Assembly (NCBI GenBank): GCA_019779905.1
Contig: JABAKE010000001.1
Coordinates: 1-64,000 of the forward strand
Source of the DNA: Modestobacter lapidis
Lineage (GTDB): Bacteria > Actinomycetota > Actinomycetes > Mycobacteriales > Geodermatophilaceae
Length of the DNA stretch: 64,000 nucleotides
Direction of reading: 5' to 3'
This document shows, piece after piece, positions 55,862 to 64,000 of the stretch; within the stretch, counting starts at the first letter, position 1, and each line of letters begins with the position of its first letter. The notes under the pieces are model-generated. The model was not told where the DNA came from. It saw only the letters and a program-made list of their open reading frames with translations, and searched no databases. The translations under genes and the position numbers were made by a program.

Positions 55862-56773
55862 TCACCAGGTCGCGGCCGGGTGCTGCCGGGCCAACCCCTG
55901 CAGCGTGCCCAGCAGTTCGGTGAGCTCGGGACCGTGCTCCCCGAGCCGGCCGCGGGGGACGGTCCCGGCGGGCCACTCCGGCACCTGCAGCGTGGCCTGC
56001 CCGAGCACGGCGGTGAGCACCTCGACCACCTCCCCGCGCACGGTCGAGGGGTCGACGGCGACACCGGCGGCGGTGAGCCGGTGCTCGACGTCCGTCGGGC
56101 TGAAGACGTCGGCCAGCAGCGGCCAGACCTCGACCGCGCCGGCCTGCACCCGGCGGTGCGACTCGGGGGTGCCGTCACCGAGTCGCAGCACCCAGCGGGC
56201 GGCGTGGTCACGGTGGTAGGCGACCTCGTTGACGCCCTTGGCGGCGATCGCGGCCAGGACCGGGTCGCGGGACCGGCGGAGCTCGGCGAGGACGGCCAGC
56301 CGGACCGTGGCGGCCACCAGGAGCCGGACCATCGTCCGACCGAAGTCACCGTTCGGCGCCGCGACCAGGCCGGTGTTGCGGAACTCGTCGGGGTCGCGGA
56401 AGTAGGCCAGCGCATCCTCGTCGGGAATGCTCGCCGTCGCCCGCGCACGGCTGCGGCCCAGCACGCCGACCGAGCCCGCCCGGGCCAGCAGCAGCCGGGC
56501 CTGGCCGAGCAGGTCCAGGGCGATGTTCGCGACGGCGACCTCCTCCTCCAGCTCCGGGGAGGCGGTGACCCACTCGGTCAGCCGCTGGGCCAGCACCAGG
56601 GCATCGTCGCCGAGCATGAGGCAGTAGGCACCCAGGTCGGCGGGGTCCACGCCGTCCGGAACGGTGGTGTCGACGCCGGCCAGCGGCTCGTCGAAGCCGG
56701 TGCCGAACGCCCACTGCCCCTCGCCGCCGTGGGCGTGGTCCAGGGCGTCGTACACGGTCTCCTCGTGTCCCAT
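55862..56773 (-). CDS. paaC: 1,2-Phenylacetyl-CoA epoxidase structural subunit PaaC
   Basis: 303 aa from ATG 56773, with GAGGAGAGG upstream; an in-frame TTG at 56800 is less likely. Ferritin-like helices with LGDDALVLAQRLTEWVTASP, NIALDLLGQARLLLARAGSV, RDPDEFRNTGLVAAPNGDFG and KGVNEVAYHRDHAARWVLRL identify PaaC, the catalytically inactive partner of PaaA. It is longer than E. coli PaaC (about 250 aa). Confidence 0.93.
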   Translation of the reverse strand: MGHEETVYDALDHAHGGEGQWAFGTGFDEPLAGVDTTVPDGVDPADLGAYCLMLGDDALVLAQRLTEWVTASPELEEEVAVANIALDLLGQARLLLARAGSVGVLGRSRARATASIPDEDALAYFRDPDEFRNTGLVAAPNGDFGRTMVRLLVAATVRLAVLAELRRSRDPVLAAIAAKGVNEVAYHRDHAARWVLRLGDGTPESHRRVQAGAVEVWPLLADVFSPTDVEHRLTAAGVAVDPSTVRGEVVEVLTAVLGQATLQVPEWPAGTVPRGRLGEHGPELTELLGTLQGLARQHPAATW

Positions 56774-56815
56774 CCCAACGGTCCTCTCCTCGGTGGGCAA
56801 CCAGCCATCGGTCCT

Positions 56816-57181
56816 TCACATGTGGGGGACGTTCTCGGGGATCTCGTAGAACGTGGGATGGCGGTAGACCTTGTCGCCGCTCGGGGCGAACATCGGGTCC
56901 TTCTCGTCCGGGCTGGACGCGGTGATGTCGGCCGCGCGCACCACCCAGATGCTCACGCCCTCGTTGCGCCGGGTGTACAGGTCGCGCGCGGCGTGCACCG
57001 CCATCTCGTCGTCCGGTGCGTGCAGCGACCCGACGTGCACATGGTTGAGCCCCCGCTTGCCGCGCACGAACACCTCGTACAGCGGCCAGTCGCGCCGGGC
57101 CGTCGCCGCCTTCGGTGCGACGGGCACCTCCGACCCGGTCGGGACGGCGCCGTGCCCGCCCTCCGCCGTCACGTCGCTCAC
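56816..57181 (-). CDS. paaB: 1,2-Phenylacetyl-CoA epoxidase subunit PaaB
   Basis: 121 aa from GTG 57181, overlapping the paaA stop (GTGA). [53 protein letters not shown] are PaaB hallmarks. It bridges PaaA and PaaC dimers in the complex. The N-terminal 25 residues form a low-complexity extension compared with E. coli PaaB. Confidence 0.94.
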   Translation of the reverse strand: MSDVTAEGGHGAVPTGSEVPVAPKAATARRDWPLYEVFVRGKRGLNHVHVGSLHAPDDEMAVHAARDLYTRRNEGVSIWVVRAADITASSPDEKDPMFAPSGDKVYRHPTFYEIPENVPHM

Positions 57182-58140
57182 GCCGAGACCGCCGCGTGCT
57201 TGTGGGCGTACACCGTGGCCGCCTCGGTCACCCACGCGTTGTCGTCCCGGGCGGCCCGCCGACGGCGGATGCGCTCGGCGTTGGCCGGGCCGTTGCCGCT
57301 GATGACCTGCTTGAACTCGTCCCAGTCGATGGCGCCGAACCGGTAGCGGCCGGTCTGCGGATCCGGGGCGAGCTCCGGGTCGGGCAGGGTCACCCCGAGC
57401 GCCTCGGCCTGCGGCACGCTCATGTCGACGTACCGCTGCCGCAGCTCGTCGTTGGTGTGCCGTTTGATCCCCCACGCCATCGACTGCGCCGAGTTGGGGC
57501 TGTCGTCGTCGGGCGGCCCGAACATCATCAGCGAGGGCCACCACCACCGGTCGACGGCGTCCTGCACCATGGCCCGCTGCTCCGGCGTGCCGCGCATCAT
57601 CGTCATCAGCAGCTCGTAGCCCTGCCGCTGGTGGAAGGACTCCTCCTTGCAGACCCGGATCATCGCCCGGGCGTAGGGCCCGTACGAGCTGCGGCACAGC
57701 GGCACCTGGTTGCAGATCGCCGCGCCGTCGACCAGCCAGCCGATCACCCCGACATCGGCGTAGGTCGGCGTCGGGTAGTTGAAGATTGAGCTGTACTTCT
57801 GCCTGGACTCGATGAGCTTGTCGGTGAGGTCGGCCCGGTCGGCGCCGAGGGTCTCGGCGGCCGAGTACAGGTACATCCCGTGCCCGGCCTCGTCCTGCAC
57901 CTTCGCCAGCAGGATCGCCTTGCGTCGCAGGCTGGGGGCGGCCAGCAGCCAGTCACCCTCGGGCTGCATCCCGATGATCTCCGAGTGCGCGTGCTGGGCG
58001 ATCTGCCGGATCAGCGTCTTCCGGTAGCCCTCCGGCATCCAGTCGCGCGGCTCGATCCGGTGGCCGGCAGCGATGACGCCGTCGAAGTGCGCCTGAAGGG
58101 AAGCCTCGTCGAGCGTGCGGTCGAGTGCGGGTGCGGACAT
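57178..58140 (-). CDS. paaA: 1,2-Phenylacetyl-CoA epoxidase catalytic subunit PaaA
   Basis: 320 aa. Ferritin-like di-iron oxygenase with ligands in [20 protein letters not shown] (E...ExxH) and [20 protein letters not shown] (EExxH). Substrate helices [20 protein letters not shown] and [20 protein letters not shown] are typical. It epoxidises phenylacetyl-CoA. First gene of the operon, with a putative PaaR operator at 58177-58192 upstream. Confidence 0.96.
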   Translation of the reverse strand: MSAPALDRTLDEASLQAHFDGVIAAGHRIEPRDWMPEGYRKTLIRQIAQHAHSEIIGMQPEGDWLLAAPSLRRKAILLAKVQDEAGHGMYLYSAAETLGADRADLTDKLIESRQKYSSIFNYPTPTYADVGVIGWLVDGAAICNQVPLCRSSYGPYARAMIRVCKEESFHQRQGYELLMTMMRGTPEQRAMVQDAVDRWWWPSLMMFGPPDDDSPNSAQSMAWGIKRHTNDELRQRYVDMSVPQAEALGVTLPDPELAPDPQTGRYRFGAIDWDEFKQVISGNGPANAERIRRRRAARDDNAWVTEAATVYAHKHAAVSA

Positions 58141-58176
58141 CGCAGCTCCTCTGGTGGATCAAGCGGCGGGGCCATT

Positions 58177-58192
58177 TACCGACCGCCCGGTC
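58177..58192. promoter_or_regulatory. Putative TetR (PaaR-like) operator between paaA and paaK
   Basis: TACCGACCGCCCGGTCA contains GACCG-CC-CGGTC, with ACCGACCG repeating a half-site. It lies in the 129-base divergent promoter between paaA and paaK, the expected place for the TetR regulator encoded at 59651. Confidence 0.6.
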
Positions 58193-58269
58193 AGGAATAG
58201 TGTGACCCGGAACGCCGCTCGTCCACAAGCCTTGGGGCGGGCGCAGCTGACCGAGGGGACGGCCCGGCG

Positions 58270-59604
58270 ATGACGACGATCGATGGAGCACGGCGACTGG
58301 GGAGCCCGGCCGACCCCGCGACCCTCGATCCGGCCGAACGGGCAGGAACCGACGAGCTCCGCGCCCTCCAGCTCGGCCGGCTGCGGTGGACCCTGCGGCA
58401 CGCCTACGACAACGTGCCGCACTACCGGCAGGCGTTCGACGCGGCCGGCGTGCACCCCGAGGACTGCACGGAGCTCGCCGACCTGGCGCGGTTCCCGACC
58501 ACGGGCAAGGCCGACCTGCGCGACAACTACCCGTTCGGGATGTTCGCCGTCCCGCAGGCCGAGGTGCGCCGGGTGCACGCCTCCTCCGGCACCACCGGCC
58601 GGCCCACCGTCGTCGGCTACACCGAGCGGGACATCGACACGTGGGCCACCGTGATGGCCCGGTCGATCCGCGCGGCGGGTGGGCGCGCCGGCGACACGGT
58701 GCACAACGCCTACGGCTACGGGCTGTTCACCGGGGGGCTCGGTGCCCACTACGGCGCGGAGAAGCTCGGCTGCACCGTCATCCCGGTGTCGGGCGGGATG
58801 ACCCCGCGGCAGGTGCAGCTCATCCAGGACTTCCGACCGCGGGTGATCATGGTGACGCCCTCCTACATGCTCACCGTCATCGACGAGTTCGACAAGCAGG
58901 GCATCGACCCGCGCTCGTCCTCCCTGGAGATCGGCATCTTCGGCGCCGAGCCGTGGACCGAGGAGATGCGCCGGGAGATGGAGCAGCGCCTGGACATCCA
59001 GGCGGTCGACATCTACGGCTTGTCCGAGGTGCTGGGCCCGGGGGTCGCCCAGGAGTGCGTGGAGACCAAGGACGGCCTGCACGTCTGGGAGGACCACTTC
59101 TACCCGGAGGTCATCGACCCGGACACCGGCGACGTCCTGCCCGAGGGCGAGCAGGGGGAGCTGGTGCTCACCTCGCTCACGAAGGAGGCCATGCCGGTCA
59201 TCCGCTACCGCACCCGCGACCTCACCCGCCTGCTGCCGGGCACCGCCCGCCCGGGGATGCGCCGGATGGAGAAGATCACCGGTCGCACCGATGACATGAT
59301 CATCCTGCGCGGGGTGAACCTCTTCCCGACCCAGATCGAGGAGATCGTGCTCCGCACCCCGGGGCTCTCCCCGCACTTCGCGCTGGAGCTGACCACGCGC
59401 GGGCGGCTGGACCACCTCACCGTGCGGATCGAGGCCCGCCCCGACTGCCCGGCCGAGCGCCGCGACCCGGCCGGTCAGGAGGTCCGGCAGGCGGTGCGGG
59501 ACACGGTCGGGATCAGCGTGGACGTCCTGGTGGTCGACCCGGAGACGCTCGCCCGGTCGATGGGCAAGCTGCAGCGGCTGGCCGACCTCCGGAATCGCGC
59601 GTGA
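58270..59604 (+). CDS. paaK: Phenylacetate-CoA ligase
   Basis: 444 aa from ATG 58270. AMP-forming ligase of the PaaK branch: ASSGTTGRPTVVGYTERDID (P-loop), YGYGLFTGGLGAHYGAEKLG, VSGGMTPRQ, YGLSEVLGPGVAQECVETKD and GRTDDMIILRGVNLFPTQIE. It activates phenylacetate for PaaABCE. Divergent from paaA; followed by the TetR gene. Confidence 0.95.
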   Translation: MTTIDGARRLGSPADPATLDPAERAGTDELRALQLGRLRWTLRHAYDNVPHYRQAFDAAGVHPEDCTELADLARFPTTGKADLRDNYPFGMFAVPQAEVRRVHASSGTTGRPTVVGYTERDIDTWATVMARSIRAAGGRAGDTVHNAYGYGLFTGGLGAHYGAEKLGCTVIPVSGGMTPRQVQLIQDFRPRVIMVTPSYMLTVIDEFDKQGIDPRSSSLEIGIFGAEPWTEEMRREMEQRLDIQAVDIYGLSEVLGPGVAQECVETKDGLHVWEDHFYPEVIDPDTGDVLPEGEQGELVLTSLTKEAMPVIRYRTRDLTRLLPGTARPGMRRMEKITGRTDDMIILRGVNLFPTQIEEIVLRTPGLSPHFALELTTRGRLDHLTVRIEARPDCPAERRDPAGQEVRQAVRDTVGISVDVLVVDPETLARSMGKLQRLADLRNRA

Positions 59605-59613
59605 ACCCCTCGA

Positions 59614-59637
59614 GGGCCAAAGTCGCGATTTTGGCCC
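59614..59637. repeat. 24-bp near-palindrome between paaK and tetR (family copy 2)
   Basis: GGGCCAAAGTCGCGATTTTG plus GCCC; one base differs from the element at 55823-55850 and is paired as G-T. It follows the paaK stop by 10 bases. Confidence 0.8.
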
Positions 59638-59650
59638 CTGGGGGCGGGGC

Positions 59651-60250
59651 GTGACGACGACGGCCGGGCGGCGGGGCCGGCCGGGCCACTCGCTGGACTC
59701 GCTGCTGGGCGTCGCCGTCGCCGCCTTCAACGAGCGGGGGTACGAGGCCACCAGCATGGAGGAGCTGGCGACGCGCCTCGGCATCACCAAGTCGGCGATC
59801 TACCACCACGTGCCGAGCAAGGTGGAGCTGCTGCGTCTCGCGCTGGACCGGGCGCTCGACGGGCTGTTCGCCGTCACCGGCGAGCCGGGGGCGACCACCG
59901 GCCGGGCGATCGACCGGCTGGAGCACGTCGTCCGGGGCTCGGTCCGGGTGCTCACCGCAGAGCTGCCCTTCGTGACGCTGCTGCTGCGGGTCCGGGGCAA
60001 CTCCCCGGTCGAGCAGGACGCCCTGCGCCGGCGGCGGGAGTTCGACCGGATCGTCACCGACCTGGTGCGCGCCGCCGAGGACGACGGCGACGTCCGGCCC
60101 GACGTCGACCCCGCCGTCACCAGCCGGCTGCTGTTCGGCACGGTCAACTCGCTGACCGAGTGGTACCGGCCCGGCGGCGGCCTCTCGGCGGACGACCTCG
60201 CCGACGCACTGGTCACCACGACGTTCCAGGGGCTGCGCGCCAGGTCGTGA
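59651..60250 (+). CDS. TetR-family regulator, PaaR-like
   Basis: 199 aa from GTG 59651. HTH: LGVAVAAFNERGYEATSMEE, LATRLGITKSAIYHHVPSKV. Position after paaK and the sequence SMEELATRLGITKSAIYHHV match actinobacterial/Thermus-type PaaR regulators that respond to phenylacetyl-CoA. It likely represses both paaK and paaABCDE through the operator at 58177. Confidence 0.87.
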   Translation: MTTTAGRRGRPGHSLDSLLGVAVAAFNERGYEATSMEELATRLGITKSAIYHHVPSKVELLRLALDRALDGLFAVTGEPGATTGRAIDRLEHVVRGSVRVLTAELPFVTLLLRVRGNSPVEQDALRRRREFDRIVTDLVRAAEDDGDVRPDVDPAVTSRLLFGTVNSLTEWYRPGGGLSADDLADALVTTTFQGLRARS

Positions 60251-60263
60251 CCCGCCATCCGGC

Positions 60264-61574
60264 TCAGGCGGCGGTCCAGCGGATCGGGAGCCGCTTGACG
60301 CCGCGCTGGAAGTTCGAACGCAGCAGCGCCGGTGGGCCGTCGAGCTCGACCGTGCCGGTGCGGCGCAGCAGTTCGGCGAACAGGGCGCGCATCTGCACTC
60401 GGGCCAGCTGGGCGCCGAGGCAGAAGTGCGGGCCGTGCCCGAAGGACAGCTGCGGGTTCGGGGAGCGGGCGACGTCGAACCGGTCGGGGTCGGCGAACAC
60501 CGACTCGTCGCGGTTGGCCGACGTGAAGGAGACGACCACCTTGTCCCCGGCCCGGACCCGGACACCGGCGAGGTCGACATCGGCTGTGGCGGTGCGGCGG
60601 AAGACCATCACCGGGGTCCACCAGCGCAGCATCTCCTCGACCGCCCCGGGCAGCAGAGCGGGATCAGCGCGCACGGCGGCCAGCTGATTCGGGTGCTGCA
60701 GCAGGGCGATGAGTCCACCGGGCAGCCCGTTGCGCAGCGTCTCGTTCCCGGCGACGGCGAACAACCAGAACATGTTCTCGAACTCCGCGTCGGTGACCCG
60801 GCCGCCGCCCTCGTCGACCTGCGCGAGCAGCACCGACATGACGTCGGTGCCGGGGGAGCGGCGCTTCTCCTCGGCCAGCAGGCGGGCGTAGGCGTAGAGG
60901 TCGGGCATGCCGGCGCGGGTCCGCGGGTCCGGCATCCGCCCGTCCGGGCCGGGCGCCGGCCGCAGGGCCAGCGCCGCCCGGGCCATCGACGTCCCGGTGC
61001 TGCCGTCGAAGGCCGCCGACGAGGCGTAGTCCGGATCCTGCCAGCCGATCACCCGGTTCGACCAGTCGAACATCAGCCAGCGGTCCTCGGCCGGCACGCC
61101 GAGGACGTCGGCGAGGGTGTGCAGCGGCAGGTCGGCGGCGACGTCCTTGGCGAAGTCGCCGCGTCCGCCGGCAGCTCCGCCGATCATCCGGTCGACCAGG
61201 CCGGCCGCCGTCGCCTCGATCGAGGCGGTCAGCGCGGCCACCGCCCGCGGGGTGAACGACCGGGTGAGCAGCCGCCGCAGCCGGGAATGGTCCGGCGGAT
61301 CCATGTTGAGCATCATCCGGCGCACCCACGGCAGGTCCGCGGCGTCGCGGACCTGGGTGGCGCCCAACCAGGAGGAAAAGGTCGCCGGGTCGCGCAGCAC
61401 CCGCTCCACCTCGCCGTGCCGGAGGACCAGCCAGAACCCCGGCCCCGCGGGCTGGCCGTGCAGCGCCGGCTCCGCCACCCACGTCACCGCCGCCTCGGCC
61501 CGCAGCTGGCGCAGCAGCGCGAACGGCGGCCCCTGCTCGTAGGTGGCCGGGTCGACCAGGATGGGTGCGGCCAC
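60264..61574 (-). CDS. Cytochrome P450 (CYP)
   Basis: 436 aa. Heme-binding FGHGPHFCLGAQLARVQM, I-helix AGNETLRNG (with Gly-Asn-Glu-Thr instead of A/G-G-x-D/E-T), K-helix EEMLRWWTPVMVFRRTA and DPPDHSRLRRLLTRSFTP near the N-terminus. Soluble class I-type bacterial P450; substrate unknown. It follows an FMN-reductase-type gene by 15 bases on the same strand and may use it or a ferredoxin elsewhere. Confidence 0.93.
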   Translation of the reverse strand: MAAPILVDPATYEQGPPFALLRQLRAEAAVTWVAEPALHGQPAGPGFWLVLRHGEVERVLRDPATFSSWLGATQVRDAADLPWVRRMMLNMDPPDHSRLRRLLTRSFTPRAVAALTASIEATAAGLVDRMIGGAAGGRGDFAKDVAADLPLHTLADVLGVPAEDRWLMFDWSNRVIGWQDPDYASSAAFDGSTGTSMARAALALRPAPGPDGRMPDPRTRAGMPDLYAYARLLAEEKRRSPGTDVMSVLLAQVDEGGGRVTDAEFENMFWLFAVAGNETLRNGLPGGLIALLQHPNQLAAVRADPALLPGAVEEMLRWWTPVMVFRRTATADVDLAGVRVRAGDKVVVSFTSANRDESVFADPDRFDVARSPNPQLSFGHGPHFCLGAQLARVQMRALFAELLRRTGTVELDGPPALLRSNFQRGVKRLPIRWTAA

Positions 61575-61589
61575 GGGGCTCCTCCGGGA

Positions 61590-62222
61590 TCAGGCGGGCG
61601 GGTAGCCGGAGGACGTGAGCAGCCGGGCCAGGTGTGCGGCGTTCGCGGCGACGGTGGCCATCGTCGCGGCGACGCCGTCGGGCTGCTCGGGGAGATCCTT
61701 GTAGTCGCGGGCCGAACTCTGCGCCTCGTCGTTCCAGTACGTGACCGCGTTCGCCGCGAGGGTGAAGCCGACGTCGTTGAGCCCCTGGAAGAGGATCCCG
61801 CTGATGTGGTGGGCGCCGTCCTCGTTGCCGACGACCGCGGCGACGGCGACCTTGCCGAAGGTCTGCAGCCGGCCCTCGTCGTCGGTCTCGGCGAGCTCGG
61901 CGTCGAGCCGTTCGAGAACGCGCTGGGCCACGCTGGAGTGCTGGCCCATCCAGGTCGGCGTGGCGAACACCAGGATGTCGGCGTCCATGAGCTTGGCGCG
62001 GATCGTGGGCCAGGCGTCGCCCGCGCCCATGTCGAGCTGGACGCCGGGCCGCACGTCGTGATCGACCACCCGGACGAGCTCGCCGGTGACCCCGTGCGGG
62101 GCCAGGGCGCCGAGCACCTGCTCGGCCATCAGGGCGCTGCTCGACTCCGCCGGCGACGGGGTCAGCGTGCAGACCAGGGCGAGGGCGCGCAGGGGTGGAG
62201 GCGGGTCGGTGGGAGCGGTCAT
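61590..62222 (-). CDS. NADPH-dependent FMN reductase/flavodoxin-fold protein
   Basis: 210 aa. Starts LRALALVCTLTPSPAESSSA (phosphate-binding loop region), ATPTWMGQHSSVAQRVLERL and VVGNEDGAHHISGILFQGLN are flavodoxin_2/FMN_red features. It is the first gene of a pair with the P450 and divergent from the dioxygenase gene. A redox-partner role for the P450 is inferred from position only. Confidence 0.85.
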   Translation of the reverse strand: MTAPTDPPPPLRALALVCTLTPSPAESSSALMAEQVLGALAPHGVTGELVRVVDHDVRPGVQLDMGAGDAWPTIRAKLMDADILVFATPTWMGQHSSVAQRVLERLDAELAETDDEGRLQTFGKVAVAAVVGNEDGAHHISGILFQGLNDVGFTLAANAVTYWNDEAQSSARDYKDLPEQPDGVAATMATVAANAAHLARLLTSSGYPPA

Positions 62223-62331
62223 CCGGAGACCCTGCCCACGGCGGAGTGCGATGACACCCGAACCGGAATGATTGACGGCTCAAGTACCTTGTTCTCAGCA
62301 GGAACGTGAAACTTCATGCAGGGAGCCAGCC

Positions 62332-63240
62332 ATGACCCCGTCCATCCCGCTCAGCAGCACCGCCGCGGCCGACGCCCGCATCCCCGCCGCGCACCCGTTC
62401 GCCGCCCACCTGCGCCGGGTGGCCGCCGCGGGCACGGTGGCCCGGCCGCGGTGGACGCCGGCGGACGGCGCGCTGCCCAGCCTCTTCCTCAGCCACGGCG
62501 CGCCGATGCTGTTCGAGATGGCCGACTGGATGACCGAGCTGCACGACTGGGCCCGGGCGCTGCCGACGCCGAAGGCGATCCTGATCGTCAGCGCGCACTG
62601 GGAGTCCGCGCCGCTGAGCATCAGCAGCACCCGGCCGGCCGAGCTGGTCTACGACTTCGGCGGGTTCGACCCGATGTACAGCGCGATGCGCTACGACACC
62701 CCGGACGCCGCCGACCTGGCGCGGCAGGTCGCTGCGCTGATGCCCGACAGCGAGCCGGTGCACGAGCACCGCAGCCGCGGTCTCGACCACGGTGCCTGGG
62801 TGCCGCTGAAGATCATGTACCCGGAGGCCGACGTCCCGGTGCTCCAGCTGAGCATGCCCACCCACGACAGCACCCGGCTGCTGGCCCTCGGCGAGCGGCT
62901 CCGGGCTCTCCGTGAGCAGGGCGTGCTGGTGATCGGCTCGGGCTACATGACCCACGGCCTGCCGTTCCTCACCCGCTCGGACTGGACCGGCGCGACCACG
63001 CCCGGCTGGTCCGCGGACTTCGACGCCTGGGCCGCCGACGCGCTGGCCCGCGGCGACGTCGACGAGCTCGCCCGGTTCCGCAGCGCCGCGCCCGGCATGC
63101 CCTACGCGCACCCGACGGTGGAGCACTACACGCCGCTGTTCGTCACGCTCGGTGCCGCGGCCGATCCCACCGCGCCGGTGACCACCACGATCGACGGCTA
63201 CGCCCTCGGCCTGTCCAAACGCTCCTTCCAGGCTGCCTGA
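62332..63240 (+). CDS. LigB/DODA-type extradiol ring-cleavage dioxygenase
   Basis: 302 aa from ATG 62332 behind GGGAG. Metal-binding His55 in LPSLFLSHGAPM and His89 in IVSAHWES, plus HRSRGLDHGAWVPLKIMYPE and VIGSGYMTHGLPFL, identify the 4,5-DOPA dioxygenase/YgiD class III family. The N-terminus is about 40 residues longer than YgiD. It may cleave a catechol; no pathway partner is adjacent. Confidence 0.9.
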   Translation: MTPSIPLSSTAAADARIPAAHPFAAHLRRVAAAGTVARPRWTPADGALPSLFLSHGAPMLFEMADWMTELHDWARALPTPKAILIVSAHWESAPLSISSTRPAELVYDFGGFDPMYSAMRYDTPDAADLARQVAALMPDSEPVHEHRSRGLDHGAWVPLKIMYPEADVPVLQLSMPTHDSTRLLALGERLRALREQGVLVIGSGYMTHGLPFLTRSDWTGATTPGWSADFDAWAADALARGDVDELARFRSAAPGMPYAHPTVEHYTPLFVTLGAAADPTAPVTTTIDGYALGLSKRSFQAA

Positions 63241-64000
63241 GGCCGGGCCTGCGGCGCACCGGGCACCGGCCCGGCGGCCGGTTCCTGCCCCGCGCCGCGC
63301 TGCCACAGCACCAGTGCCGCCAGCCCCAGCGGGATCGGCAGCAACCAGGTCAGGGCCCGGAACAGCAGGACGGCTCCGGACGCCGTGACCGCGCCGACGC
63401 CCACGGCGGTCAGCCCGGCGACGTAGCTGAGCTCGGCCACGCCCACCGCGCCCGGGGTGATCGGCACCAGGGTCACCAGCCGGGTCAGCGCGAACACGGC
63501 CAGCACCCACGGCCAGCCGACGTCGGCCCCCTGCCCGCCGATGCTGCGCAGCGTGGCGATCAGCAGGATGAAGAGGAGGGTGTGGTTGACCACCGCAGCG
63601 ACGGTCAGCGCCGGCCAGCGCCGGCGCAGCAGTGCCAGCGAGTCGGCCCGGAAGCGGTCGACCCGGGCCTCCCAGCCGCTCGGCTGCCGGCGGCGCAGCC
63701 GCCGGGCGAGCCGGCCGACCAGTCGTTCGGCCGCCCGGGCCAGCGTGATCGCCGCGCCCCGGTGGACCAGCACCGCCACCAGCGCGCCGAGCGCGAGCAC
63801 GAGCACGACGGTGCCCGAGACGGCGGCGACGGCGAGCGCACGGTCGGCGTCGCCGGTGAGCGCCAGGCTGAGCAGGGCCACGACGGGCATCCCCAGCTTG
63901 ACGAAGTTGTTCCAGACGCCGGTGAGCACCACGGCCCGGGTGATGGGGGCCGGGGCGAAGCCGAAGGAGCGGTGCATGGCCGCCGTCGTCCCGACGCCGA
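63198..64000 (-). CDS. Lysylphosphatidylglycerol synthase TM-region/UPF0104 family membrane protein, partial
   Basis: The visible 267 codons run to the window edge with the frame still open (VGTTAAMHRSFGFAPAPITR before the first Met at 63977), so the N-terminus is missing. At least five membrane helices are present; FALTRLVTLVPITPGAVGVA and ELSYVAGLTAVGVGAVTASG are the conserved C-terminal core of UPF0104/AglD/MprF-type membrane proteins. Its 3' end overlaps the convergent dioxygenase gene by 43 bases. Confidence 0.82.
   Translation of the reverse strand, partial: GVGTTAAMHRSFGFAPAPITRAVVLTGVWNNFVKLGMPVVALLSLALTGDADRALAVAAVSGTVVLVLALGALVAVLVHRGAAITLARAAERLVGRLARRLRRRQPSGWEARVDRFRADSLALLRRRWPALTVAAVVNHTLLFILLIATLRSIGGQGADVGWPWVLAVFALTRLVTLVPITPGAVGVAELSYVAGLTAVGVGAVTASGAVLLFRALTWLLPIPLGLAALVLWQRGAGQEPAAGPVPGAPQARPQAAWKERLDRPRA

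Overview
The window is very GC-rich DNA with strong G/C at third codon positions, GTG starts and many 4-base ATGA/GTGA gene overlaps. It reads as an actinobacterial chromosome. The gene content (thi operon under a TPP riboswitch, paa operon, homogentisate and salicylate-type catabolism, SpoIIE/STAS/RsbW regulators) would fit a soil or rock actinomycete such as a member of the Geodermatophilaceae, but that family assignment is inference.

Region 1 (1-2.5 kb) is mobile-element debris: the frameshifted C-terminal end of a serine recombinase, two separated halves of a tRNA-Met gene in opposite orientation, three 11-bp direct repeats, and a complete IS1380-family insertion sequence with perfect 17-bp ends. 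Region 2 (2.5-6.9 kb, minus strand) is a thiamine operon, thiE-thiO-thiS-thiG-(tenI-like)-thiD, behind a TPP riboswitch; thiG appears to carry a one-base deletion near its start. Directly beyond it lies a cobN fragment truncated at both ends.

Region 3 (8.5-17.5 kb) is an accessory island ending at a tRNA 3' fragment. It holds a two-gene operon with a Cys-rich multi-HTH protein, a Zn-metalloprotease/HTH protein, and, divergent from that, a tightly packed three-gene module: a 209-aa small protein, an SMC/Rad50-like ATPase with a zinc hook and atypical P-loop, and an 823-aa protein with a C-terminal PD-(D/E)XK nuclease. This looks like a conflict (anti-phage or anti-plasmid) system of the general ABC-3C/Lamassu type, but it does not match a named subtype that I can assign by eye. 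It is the best candidate here for something undescribed.

Region 4 (17.9-35.1 kb) is regulatory and stress related: a NarL-type two-component system divergent from an FtsX/MacB-type ABC transporter, a DadA-like oxidase, a TraR/DksA zinc-finger protein, STAS and CBS proteins, an eRF1-like (baeRF) protein, several very small proteins with strong ribosome binding sites, a PucR regulator, and two SpoIIE-type phosphatases, one followed by STAS and RsbW-like genes. Remnants of a universal stress protein, a luciferase-like oxidoreductase and a DadA-like gene are scattered through it.

Region 5 (35.2-63.2 kb) is aromatic catabolism. A PaaX-type regulator faces a salicylyl-CoA-hydroxylase/CoA-ligase/AMP-ligase operon. 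An Lrp regulator faces hppD, followed by a branched-chain-type ABC transporter (with permease and ATPase fused in one gene), an IclR regulator, hmgA, an FAD hydroxylase and a metallo-beta-lactamase-fold hydrolase. Then come paaABCDE with a thioesterase/hydrolase fusion, divergent paaK and a TetR (PaaR-like) regulator, and finally a P450/FMN-reductase pair and a LigB/DODA-type dioxygenase. A membrane protein of the lysylphosphatidylglycerol synthase/UPF0104 type runs off the right edge. Phenylpyruvate/tyrosine, phenylacetate and hydroxybenzoate breakdown are thus grouped, each branch with its own regulator.
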